Position numbers and translations under genes: made by a program. Source: Gemmatimonadota bacterium (lineage in GTDB: Bacteria > Latescibacterota > UBA2968 > UBA8231). From it: DNA of 64,000 nucleotides. The DNA lies in assembly GCA_009840005.1 (NCBI GenBank), contig VXOR01000092.1, positions 1-64,000 of the forward strand, read 5' to 3'. This document shows, one piece after another, positions 41,341 to 49,395 of this stretch. Below the pieces are notes generated by a model. It saw only the letters and a list, made by a program, of their open reading frames with translations, ran no database searches and had not been told where the DNA came from. Positions within the stretch are counted from its first letter, which is position 1, and each line of letters starts with the position of its first letter.

Positions 41341-43812
41341 ATGCTAAAGAAATTGCGCCAACACATAGCGGCTGGCTTGGAACATTTGAGCGTCCGGCTG
41401 CAACGGGCCGGCACGGTTGAGGGCCTACCGCGCCACGAATGTCCCGTACTGATCTTTTTTCACGGCTACAGCCTAGCCTACACCATCCGGCCTCTGGTCG
41501 TGGGGCGAGCGCTGCGGGCGCGCGGCTACCCGGTGGAATTCGCCGGAGTGGGGCCTCACACCGCCCGGATCGCCGACGAAGGATTTCAAGTGTACGAAGT
41601 AGAATCCATGCCGCAAAGCCGCATGGATGAGTACGTGGCCCGCAGCGACTACGGCTATTACAATGCGGAATGGATAGATCGCTGTGTGCAAGCCGAACGT
41701 GCGCTCATTCGGCGGCTACGCCCCGCCCTTGCGCTGGCGGATATGCGGCCGACCTTGCCGCTCACCGCCTCCCTTGAGGGGGTGGATATAGCCCTGATCG
41801 AGGCGGCCTACAACCAACCGGACTATCCTTTTCCCATCCGTCTGCCCACGGCCTTTCCCTTGGGCACCGAGCCCTTCGACGAATACGCCCGCAATCACAT
41901 ATCGACCTTCAAGCCACACCATACCCTCTATTTGGTGGCCGATGTGCCCCAGTTCCACCCACCGGGTGAAGATACCCCGTCTTACTATTACTATGTAGGG
42001 CCATTGATCGAGTCTCCGCCCCCCCGCCCTATCGCGGAATTGGACGATTGGGACAATCAGTTACCGCTGGTCTATTTCAACTGCGGTAGCACTGGTGCTC
42101 ATCCCGGCTTTCTCGACGAAGCACTACACCGCATGGCCCATAAACCCTACCGCGTCTTGGTGACTACAGCGGGTCGTTGGTCAGGGCAAATAGAGGCTCT
42201 CAATATCCGCGTCGTTGACTTTGTGCCTGCGGCTTGGGTGTTGGCGCGGGCGGCGCTCTTCGTGGGTGTGGGTGGCATTGGTTCCATCTATCACGCCTTG
42301 CGCCAAGGCGTGCCCGTGATAGGTGCGCCCGAGCGCTTGGACCAAGAATACCACCTCAACCGAGTGCGCGACCTCGGCTTGGGATGCAAGCTCAACTGGG
42401 ATGCGTTTCTCCGGGTAGATCCTCTGTTGGAGGCCATAGATGACCTCTTGGCTCGTCGCGACGAGTTTACCCCGCGTTGCCAAGCCCTTGCCGCACACAT
42501 CGGGGAATGGAATGGAGGCGAGGCTGCGGCCGATGCGATTGACGCCTTTTTTGTTGCCCAGCGTTCCGCCCATCAGATAGAGGCGGTCTATCGGATGCCC
42601 GAGCCCGAATTTATCCACCATCTCAACCTGAGCACCCCAGCCAACCTCGGCGTCGAGGAGCTCCGCACCTTGCTCCACCGCAACCTGAGTCGTGGCCTGC
42701 CGCACGTCCGACAGGGCAGCGAGGTGGTCTTTGACCGGGCGGATTCTTGGAACTGGCTCTACGACCACGAGCCTGTATTCTTTGAAAGCGATTATCGCGC
42801 CCTCGAAGAGAAACGCCGCGATTTTTTCCAGCAGGCGAATGGCCACATCGTGCTGCACCGGCATCGCCAGCGCTACCGTCTCACCTATACGTATCGGCTT
42901 TACCCAGCGACCTTGCCACCAGATGTCAGTGCCCGGCTCTTTCTTCCCTATCCCATATCGAGTCCACATCAAGGCGATATCGAGTTGTGTACCTGTGCGC
43001 CAGATGATTTGCGCACGTGCTTTGCTCCGCAGGCTGGTTTCTTCTACGGCTACCCCGTCCGGGCGGAAGAGGCCGATTCGGCCTCGGTGGACTTTTCCTA
43101 CACCTGTGAGTTGACCGTGCAAGGCCGCATGGGACCAACGGGTCCGGCCCAGCTATCGGACCGCGAGTACCGCCGCTATAGCGAAATCGATTCAAAGCTG
43201 GCGCAAGAAGCGGTGGTTAAAAACTTTTTTGCCGAACTGGACCTAGATGGAGTGGAAGACCCGTTGGAAAAGGCGCAGCGCATCTACGCCCCATTGGCCG
43301 AGACTAAGCGCTTCAAAAAAACCAAGGAGCCATCGCAGGACTTGGCCTCTTGCATCCAAATGGTGTTAAACGACAACGGCGGCCACTGTATCACCCTGTC
43401 TAATACCTTTATCGCCCTGTGTCGCCTACAGGGTGTCGCGGCAAGGGAGGTCACCGGTGCCCTCGCTGTTTACCCCACAGGCGATGGTCGTTTTGAGATG
43501 GCGGTCTATAACGAGATTCTCTTCGGGCATACTTGGGCGGAGGTTTTTGCGCCGGAGCGCGGCTGGGTGCCGGTGGAGTTTCACGGTATTGTCATTGGTC
43601 CGCAGGCGGCCACTGAAGACAATGTCGCCGAAGTCGGTGGTCGTTATGTGGATTTTTACTTTGGCCAGTTGGATTGCCACCGCGTGGTGTGTTCCAACTC
43701 GGTTAAGACCCTACCGCAACTGGTGGCTTGGCGCGAGACCGCGTCTGGGCCGCAATTCCACATGCCGGAGGGCTTACGATATGAGTGTCGGCTCTCCTTC
43801 GAGTGCATCTGA
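41341..43812 (+). CDS. Glycosyltransferase-transglutaminase fusion protein, copy B
   Basis: An 823-residue protein; the start chosen is ATG 41341 (MLKKLRQH), since a longer frame would run into the preceding gene. The GT-B half is complete here: donor-side FNCGSTGAHPGF, then FVGVGGIGSIYHALRQGVPVIGAPERLDQEYHL, as in MGT/MurG-type enzymes. The transglutaminase-like half has Cys683 (NGGHCITLSNTF), His730 (GHTWAEV) and Glu746 (WVPVEFHG), the same C-H-E set as copy A. Both halves also share a middle segment with a WNWLYD motif. It is followed 1 bp later by a GT2 gene. It probably glycosylates and acts on an amide or peptide bond of one substrate. Confidence 0.8.
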   Translation: MLKKLRQHIAAGLEHLSVRLQRAGTVEGLPRHECPVLIFFHGYSLAYTIRPLVVGRALRARGYPVEFAGVGPHTARIADEGFQVYEVESMPQSRMDEYVARSDYGYYNAEWIDRCVQAERALIRRLRPALALADMRPTLPLTASLEGVDIALIEAAYNQPDYPFPIRLPTAFPLGTEPFDEYARNHISTFKPHHTLYLVADVPQFHPPGEDTPSYYYYVGPLIESPPPRPIAELDDWDNQLPLVYFNCGSTGAHPGFLDEALHRMAHKPYRVLVTTAGRWSGQIEALNIRVVDFVPAAWVLARAALFVGVGGIGSIYHALRQGVPVIGAPERLDQEYHLNRVRDLGLGCKLNWDAFLRVDPLLEAIDDLLARRDEFTPRCQALAAHIGEWNGGEAAADAIDAFFVAQRSAHQIEAVYRMPEPEFIHHLNLSTPANLGVEELRTLLHRNLSRGLPHVRQGSEVVFDRADSWNWLYDHEPVFFESDYRALEEKRRDFFQQANGHIVLHRHRQRYRLTYTYRLYPATLPPDVSARLFLPYPISSPHQGDIELCTCAPDDLRTCFAPQAGFFYGYPVRAEEADSASVDFSYTCELTVQGRMGPTGPAQLSDREYRRYSEIDSKLAQEAVVKNFFAELDLDGVEDPLEKAQRIYAPLAETKRFKKTKEPSQDLASCIQMVLNDNGGHCITLSNTFIALCRLQGVAAREVTGALAVYPTGDGRFEMAVYNEILFGHTWAEVFAPERGWVPVEFHGIVIGPQAATEDNVAEVGGRYVDFYFGQLDCHRVVCSNSVKTLPQLVAWRETASGPQFHMPEGLRYECRLSFECI

Positions 43813-43813
43813 A

Positions 43814-44890
43814 ATGGATATTTCCGTGGTCATCGCCACCCATAACCAGCAGGAACGCCTGCGGCTAGTGTTAGCCGGATTGCGCGGCCAGACTGCGCCA
43901 GCTACGCGCTTTGAAGTGGTGGTCGTAGATGACGGCTGTAGTGATGGAACAGCCGAGATGCTCGACGAGATAGGTCGTCTGATGGACCTAAGGGTAATTC
44001 GCCTGCGGCCCAATGAGGGGCGTTGTAGAGCGCGCAATCGGGGTGTGGAGGCCGCAGCGGGGGCATTCGTCGCCTTCTTGGACGGGGATGCTCTGCCTCA
44101 TCCACAATGGCTCCAGTGCCATATAGAAGCGCTGGAACAGGGTGGGCGGGAGTCCCTGTGGTGTGGTGCCGAATACAGTCTGCCCGATTTGGAGTATCTG
44201 CAAGATCCCCAAAGCGATATGCCGATGGAGGACAAGACGCCGAGCGTAGTACGCGAGTACCTCCACGTCCATCGGCAGGAGTTGATCCTGACTGAGGATA
44301 TGGTCCTCGGAGCCTTTGACCGCATCGAAGCCCGCGCCGTGCTCGGCGGGTATCCCTTTCCCGAACTTGAGATCATGCAGGAACAGATAGCCGAGCTTTT
44401 TGCTCGGCATCCCGATTCTCCTATTGGTTGGATAGGTTTTTTCCCGCACAACGGCATGGTTTCTAGGGAGGCTTTTTTAGCGGTGGGTGGTTTTGATCCC
44501 GACATGTCTTTTAGCGAAGGGTGGGACTTGGCGTATCGGCTGCAACGGCACGGCTGTCGGCCCTGCTTTGTACCCGAAGCCAAGACCTATCACCTCTACC
44601 ACTACCACGACTTTTCCGACCCGCTCAAGGCGCACGAGGAGACGCTCGCCCCTCAGCGGGCCATGCGGTACATGGAGCGAAAATACGGCGATCCCAAGTT
44701 GCTGCTATTTCACTTCTGGCACGCCAGTATTTGGCCTGATCCCCTCCTGCCCGAAGAGATGTTGCTAGGAGACTTGGTAGAATTTCACCATGCGTACGTT
44801 CACTGGCCCACCAGTCGGCTGTGCGATCTGCGGACTTTATTGGCCCATCACCCGACATGGGCCGAACCGAGCGGAGTGCAAATCCCATGA
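43814..44890 (+). CDS. GT2 family glycosyltransferase, copy B
   Basis: A 358-residue paralogue of the enzyme at 31039. The start at ATG 43814 gives the same N-terminus (MDISVVIATHNQ); a longer frame would overlap the fusion gene. It has VVDDGCSDGT and the metal-binding FLDGDALP (Asp90/Asp92), the GWDLAYRLQRHG segment and the pair-specific C-terminus (TYHLYHYHDFSDP …). The next gene overlaps by 4 bp. The constant pairing with the GT-transglutaminase gene implies sequential sugar transfer to a common acceptor. Confidence 0.87.
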   Translation: MDISVVIATHNQQERLRLVLAGLRGQTAPATRFEVVVVDDGCSDGTAEMLDEIGRLMDLRVIRLRPNEGRCRARNRGVEAAAGAFVAFLDGDALPHPQWLQCHIEALEQGGRESLWCGAEYSLPDLEYLQDPQSDMPMEDKTPSVVREYLHVHRQELILTEDMVLGAFDRIEARAVLGGYPFPELEIMQEQIAELFARHPDSPIGWIGFFPHNGMVSREAFLAVGGFDPDMSFSEGWDLAYRLQRHGCRPCFVPEAKTYHLYHYHDFSDPLKAHEETLAPQRAMRYMERKYGDPKLLLFHFWHASIWPDPLLPEEMLLGDLVEFHHAYVHWPTSRLCDLRTLLAHHPTWAEPSGVQIP

Positions 44891-46767
44891 AGTTGCCAAC
44901 TTCAGCGATGAAGCATGCCCTGCGGTCCGGTGGATTAGTCGCGTTTGTCCTATCGTTGCTACCTCCTTCGCACCTCGGTGCTATCACTTGGGATTTTGCC
45001 CAAGCAGGCGATACCGAGGGTTGGGTGGCTTGGGAAAGTGAGGCTTCGGGCGCGGTAATTAGAGTACCGCTGCATTCGGAGACTGTCGGTGGCGTATGGC
45101 GCGTTTCGCCCCGGGATTTTGCGCCCGGTATCAGGCCGATAGTCGAATTGATTTCTCCGCCGATTGGCCGCGATTCGGCTCTGTTCAATCGAGTGCGCGT
45201 CCGTCTGCGCGTACTGCATACGCAACCGCTTGAGAGTCAGATTACGCTCCTGTGGAAGAATCCCACTAACAAGAATCACCTAGGATTCTTTATTAACGCG
45301 CCGCCGAGAACGGGGATTGATCATATCACCTTGCTCAAAAGCCAACGCCATACGTACACGGCGGATTGGCAGGAGGTGATGATCGACAGTGTGGCGTCTA
45401 AGACCTACGTAAGAGGGGATAAGATATATCGGCGTGCTTGGGAAGGTGAATTGCTCGAAATACGCCTTCGCCTGTCCTTATCTAATCCCTCGCAGGATGT
45501 AGAGAGGCCGGAGGAAATCCCCGAGGCGGTGGAAATCGATTGGATCGAGTTGACCCATGCGGAAAGGCCAGACTCAGAGACCGCGCCGCCGAGAGGGGAA
45601 GAACCGCATCCTGTCGGGACGCTCTTTGCCCTACCGCTCTTTTACCCTTTAGAGTTGCATGGATTGGACATAGGACAGCGCGGCCGACCCGTAGCCGAGT
45701 TGGGCGATCTAGATGGCGATGGCGACCTAGATATGGCGGCGGTATGGGAAGATTGGCAGCCTAGGACTAATTCTGGTAGCGCCGGTTGGCTGTGTGCGTT
45801 CAATGAAGATGGGCGTTTCTCTGCGAAGGTCCGCATTGAACAGTTCCCCGAAATCGGTCCCATACCGAGGCTGGTCGGTGCTGATTTGCTCGGCGATGAC
45901 CGCATGGAACTCATCGTAAGCTCTGGTCGTTCACTCGACCTATTGGAGCCTTCATCAGCCGGCTGGTCGGTGGCGCGGCATATAGCGGATGAGGCGATTC
46001 CCCTAGGTATAGGCGATGTCGATGGGGATGGAGACGAGGATATATGGCTGACCGAGTTCGACGCCAAGACTTCGGTGCGTGCCGTCATTTTGCTCAATGA
46101 CGGGGAGGGACAATTTGACGAGCAAATGGCTCTGGCACCCGAGTTGGGCGAGTTTGATTGGTTTCCCATGCGTCTGATTCACCATGTTCCGGGTGGCCGC
46201 AGGACTGGATTGCTTTGGGGCGGCCCGGATGTTGGCTCGCCGCATGATTACATGGCGACCTATCTGGACGACCATGGAGAAACCATCCAAGAGTATCTCC
46301 GAGTGGATGCGGCGGCCGATTTGATCTGCTATGCGGGTGATTTGGATCGGGACGGCGATACTGATATGGTGGCGGGCCGGGCCGTCGCCTCTATGGCTGG
46401 CTCTGTGCTCACCGGGCTGGATCTTTTGATCAATCGCGGCGACGGCGTCTTGGACAAGATCGCATGGTATGAAAGGGGTTACGTGCAACAGGATGTGGTA
46501 TTTTCCGACCTCAATGAAGATGGTCTGTTGGACGCGGTGTTTGTTGATCGCGATTTCCGCCAACCGGCCCTCGTCGTCAACATAGGAAGCAAGAACGGCG
46601 TGCCCCTGCGGGAAGGGCACTACCCGCTGCAAGGGTTGGGTGGAACGATCATAAGCGGCGATGTGGATGGCGACGGAGACCTAGACTTGGCCGTGCTGGA
46701 GCAGGCCGTGCGCGGTGGGGGCAGTGGTATATACATTCTGTCCAACCAGACAAAAACGGATGATTGA
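44887..46767 (+). CDS. Secreted FG-GAP/VCBS repeat protein lacking a sorting domain
   Basis: A 626-residue third member of the FG-GAP family. The ATGA overlap with the GT2 gene fixes the start (MKLPTSAMKHAL …), which leads into a signal peptide. The N-terminal domain is recognisable (WDFAQAGDTEGWVAWE … DSALFNRVRVRLR … EIDWIELTHAE), and the FG-GAP loops follow (DLDGDGDLDMAA, DVDGDGDEDIWL, DVDGDGDLDLAV). It stops right after the last blade (YILSNQTKTDD), where the two homologues continue into the YPNPFNP domain. So it is either truncated or secreted without being sorted to the surface. Confidence 0.82.
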   Translation: MKLPTSAMKHALRSGGLVAFVLSLLPPSHLGAITWDFAQAGDTEGWVAWESEASGAVIRVPLHSETVGGVWRVSPRDFAPGIRPIVELISPPIGRDSALFNRVRVRLRVLHTQPLESQITLLWKNPTNKNHLGFFINAPPRTGIDHITLLKSQRHTYTADWQEVMIDSVASKTYVRGDKIYRRAWEGELLEIRLRLSLSNPSQDVERPEEIPEAVEIDWIELTHAERPDSETAPPRGEEPHPVGTLFALPLFYPLELHGLDIGQRGRPVAELGDLDGDGDLDMAAVWEDWQPRTNSGSAGWLCAFNEDGRFSAKVRIEQFPEIGPIPRLVGADLLGDDRMELIVSSGRSLDLLEPSSAGWSVARHIADEAIPLGIGDVDGDGDEDIWLTEFDAKTSVRAVILLNDGEGQFDEQMALAPELGEFDWFPMRLIHHVPGGRRTGLLWGGPDVGSPHDYMATYLDDHGETIQEYLRVDAAADLICYAGDLDRDGDTDMVAGRAVASMAGSVLTGLDLLINRGDGVLDKIAWYERGYVQQDVVFSDLNEDGLLDAVFVDRDFRQPALVVNIGSKNGVPLREGHYPLQGLGGTIISGDVDGDGDLDLAVLEQAVRGGGSGIYILSNQTKTDD

Positions 46768-46804
46768 ATGGACAGCTCTGCCGAAAAGCGAGAGGCATAA
46801 GCCG

Positions 46805-48133
46805 ATGCGACGGCCATGGAAAGTTCCGTTCCGAAAAAATAGCAAGCTACAAAGCTGCTTGGCATTGTCGCTGGCGTTGCATCTACTGGTGATTTTCGGG
46901 ATCACGCACCGCGAACGAGTTACGCAATACCCGGTGCTACCGCAGATCATGGTCGAGTTCACCAAGCGTCCGCCGCCACAGCGTTCTCTCACCCGCCGCC
47001 AACGGCCCCAGCAGCGTCCGTTGGTGCGGCGTCCGGCCCTGCAAGCGGCTCCGGTGGTCGCGCAGCGGCCGGCTCCTACGGCGTCGCGTCCCCTGCCGAT
47101 GGTGCAGGCTGCGGCGCTGCGGATACCGACGGCAGCACTACCGGATCGGCTGGTGCTGCCGGTGCCGGATTTTCCGGCGCAGCACATTGGGCCGCAGATG
47201 CGGGCTGGAGCGTTGGAGGGGACGCGGCAGGGGGCCGATGAGATTGATTTGGGTTTGGAGTTGCTGGATGTGCAGGCGATGGACACGGGGCGGCACCGGG
47301 CGATGGTGGTGGTTGATCCACAAGATCGGCGCAAGCTCAAAGGCTTTCTCTACCTATCAGGCATCCACAGCGAAGCACTCGAACGCGCCGACGCCAGCGC
47401 GGCTTCGGAGCGCAGCGGGGGGTGGTCGCGCAGCATCTCCGAGCGGCGCATGTTGCAGAACCTAGCTGACAAAATGAGCGAGCGCACCGGGGTGCATACC
47501 GAAGTACTCGATGGCGTTGCCTTAGACGACCCGCGGCTGATGCAGGTGCCGTTTCTGCTGCTGACGGTGCGAGGCGAAGTCTCCTTCACCCTAGCCGAAG
47601 CCAAAAATCTGGGTCGCTATCTCACGTCGGGGGGGTTCCTCTATGCGGATATTGTCTCTGCACCGGTCTCGCTAGCAGGCGGCTATCAGCACGACCTACC
47701 GGCGTTGCGCGATTTCATTGGCCAAGCCTTTCAGCAGATTGACTATGCCGAACACAAGGATTGGTCTTTTGTGCGCTTGCCGCCCGAGCACCCGCTCTAC
47801 CATTGCTTCTACGACATAGATTCGCTGCCACGAGGCTTTTGGGACATCTGGTTTTGGAATATAAACTCTGGCTTTGAATTGTCGCCCAATTTTTTGGAGG
47901 GTATTGAGGTGGATGGCCGCATCGTGGGGGTTTACTCACAAAAGGACTACGCGGACCTGTTAGCGGGCGAGGCCGAGCGGATCCGCGAGTCGGATCGGGC
48001 CGGCAACAGAGTTAACGGTCGTTTTGTCACGGGTGCTGATGAATTGCCGGTCTATGACCTCGGCGTCAATATGGTAGTGTATGCGTTGACGCGGGAAGGA
48101 TCATTGGCCCAACAATTAGTCGATGCGGACTGA
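46805..48133 (+). CDS. TonB-like N-terminus fused to a DUF4159 domain, copy 3
   Basis: A 442-residue paralogue of the genes at 25925 and 32088. The first 190 residues (membrane helix, MVEFTKRPPP, Pro/Arg linker, ELLDVQAMDTGRHRAMVVVDPQDRRKLKGF) are nearly identical to them. The following DUF4159 part is clearly diverged (SFTLAEAKNLGRYLTSGGFLYADI, HPLYHCFYDIDSLPRGF), and similarity rises again at the last 15 residues. The abrupt change suggests gene conversion of the ends or a modular swap. It is the last gene of cassette B for which cassette A has a counterpart. Confidence 0.8.
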   Translation: MRRPWKVPFRKNSKLQSCLALSLALHLLVIFGITHRERVTQYPVLPQIMVEFTKRPPPQRSLTRRQRPQQRPLVRRPALQAAPVVAQRPAPTASRPLPMVQAAALRIPTAALPDRLVLPVPDFPAQHIGPQMRAGALEGTRQGADEIDLGLELLDVQAMDTGRHRAMVVVDPQDRRKLKGFLYLSGIHSEALERADASAASERSGGWSRSISERRMLQNLADKMSERTGVHTEVLDGVALDDPRLMQVPFLLLTVRGEVSFTLAEAKNLGRYLTSGGFLYADIVSAPVSLAGGYQHDLPALRDFIGQAFQQIDYAEHKDWSFVRLPPEHPLYHCFYDIDSLPRGFWDIWFWNINSGFELSPNFLEGIEVDGRIVGVYSQKDYADLLAGEAERIRESDRAGNRVNGRFVTGADELPVYDLGVNMVVYALTREGSLAQQLVDAD

Positions 48134-48185
48134 GGGATGTTGCCGTGTGATACCTATTCATAAACCTTATGCAAGGAGGTGCGTT

Positions 48186-49055
48186 ATGAACTATCGATCC
48201 CTATTGATCCTCTGCTTGGCAACCTTGGGGCTGGCCGCCAGTGGTTGGGGACAAGCCGACGGTCGGATAGCATTTATATCCGACCGCGACGGGCGCGGGG
48301 ACGTGTGGATTATGAATGCGGACGGGAGCGACCCCGTGAACCTGACCCAAGGACGGGATTGCGCTAGTCCGGCTTGGGCGCCGGATGGCATGAAGATCGC
48401 CTATATTGCCGGCGGCGAAATCTGGTTGATGGACGCCGACGGCAGCAATCCGCAACAGGTGACAGACGATGCCGTCGATAAAGCGCGGCTGTGGTGGTCT
48501 GAAGACGGGAGGAGCATTTACTATGTCGTTGTTCCAACTTGGCCGCTGCCGGACGAGTGGGCCCCTGATGCGTTTGTTGTGGCACTGGACGGCAGTGGCT
48601 CGTCGCCTGCGGACTGGAGAGAAGTATATAGCCGTTTCCTCCCTGGTGTTTCTCCAGACGGAATCCTACTAGCAACCGTCTGGTTGTGGGATGGAGGGGG
48701 CCATAAGCACGTCGATTTCTACATCCGCACCAGTGCCAGTGATCACATGCACCCACGTTATCTTCTACCTGAATCACTCCAGAATAAACTGATATACACT
48801 GAACCCTACGAAAATTGGCGAACGTTCCCTACTTGGTCGCCCGACGGCCTGAGAATAGCCTTCGCTGGTTTTCTCGATTTCATGGATCAGTTTGAGATTT
48901 GGGCGGCTGATACAGACGGGGGCAACTGGATCGAGTTGACCAACGGCTTAGGTGGACGCGAGCCCACTTGGCAACCGATCTCTCCTGCTACTACAAGCGT
49001 CGAGTCCCAGTCATGGGGACGGATTAAATCACTGCCTTCAGCGGGCACTCGTTAA
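48186..49055 (+). CDS. Secreted TolB-like (PD40) beta-propeller protein
   Basis: A 289-residue protein with a strong ribosome site (AAGGAGG 7 bp before ATG 48186) and a signal peptide (MNYRSLLILCLATLGLAASG). It has five PD40/TolB-type blades with the consensus I-x-x-M-N-A-D-G-S-x-x-x-x-L-T and WSPDG-x-x-I-A (WIMNADGSDPVNLTQG, WAPDGMKIAYIAGG, WSPDGLRIAFAGF). Such propellers bind proteins or peptides in the periplasm. It is not preceded by the cassette promoter but lies in line with cassette B, 52 bp behind the DUF4159 gene. Confidence 0.78.
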   Translation: MNYRSLLILCLATLGLAASGWGQADGRIAFISDRDGRGDVWIMNADGSDPVNLTQGRDCASPAWAPDGMKIAYIAGGEIWLMDADGSNPQQVTDDAVDKARLWWSEDGRSIYYVVVPTWPLPDEWAPDAFVVALDGSGSSPADWREVYSRFLPGVSPDGILLATVWLWDGGGHKHVDFYIRTSASDHMHPRYLLPESLQNKLIYTEPYENWRTFPTWSPDGLRIAFAGFLDFMDQFEIWAADTDGGNWIELTNGLGGREPTWQPISPATTSVESQSWGRIKSLPSAGTR

Positions 49056-49098
49056 TAGCTACGACGAGGCCAGCGGGGGTAATTCGGAGGGCATTAGC

Positions 49099-49395
49099 AT
49101 GATACGCATTGATACCTTAAAACGCTGCGGCACGACCTTGACCATCGAACTCGTGGGATATATCCACAGGGAGGAGTTCGCCATCCTGTATGACTTCCTA
49201 AAATCGCAGGCCGAAGAGGGGATAACAGAGGTGTGCATCGTGGCCAACGACGTGCGGGCACTCAATCCATTGCTTGGGCGAGAGGCGACCCGTTTGGCGC
49301 AACTGGGGCTGCGGTTGCGCTTTCAGCAGCTTCCTCGGCACCTAAAGTATACATTAGAATACTGGGGTACGGAGGCATGGATAGATGACGAATAA
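49099..49395 (+). CDS. Small cytoplasmic protein, STAS-like size, unrecognised
   Basis: A 98-residue protein without signal peptide, beginning MIRIDTLKRCGTTLTIELVG. Alternating beta and helix segments (TIELVGYIHREEF, EVCIVANDVRALNPLLGREATRLAQLG) and its length resemble STAS-type anti-sigma antagonists, but no phosphorylatable Ser motif is obvious. A GGAGG site precedes the ATG at 49099. It overlaps the next gene by 11 bp. Function unknown. Confidence 0.5.
   Translation: MIRIDTLKRCGTTLTIELVGYIHREEFAILYDFLKSQAEEGITEVCIVANDVRALNPLLGREATRLAQLGLRLRFQQLPRHLKYTLEYWGTEAWIDDE

Noticed and set aside
43433..43813. Longer start for the second GT2 gene
   Set aside because: The extra 127 residues overlap the conserved transglutaminase domain of the preceding gene in another frame; ATG 43814 gives the same N-terminus as the paralogue.
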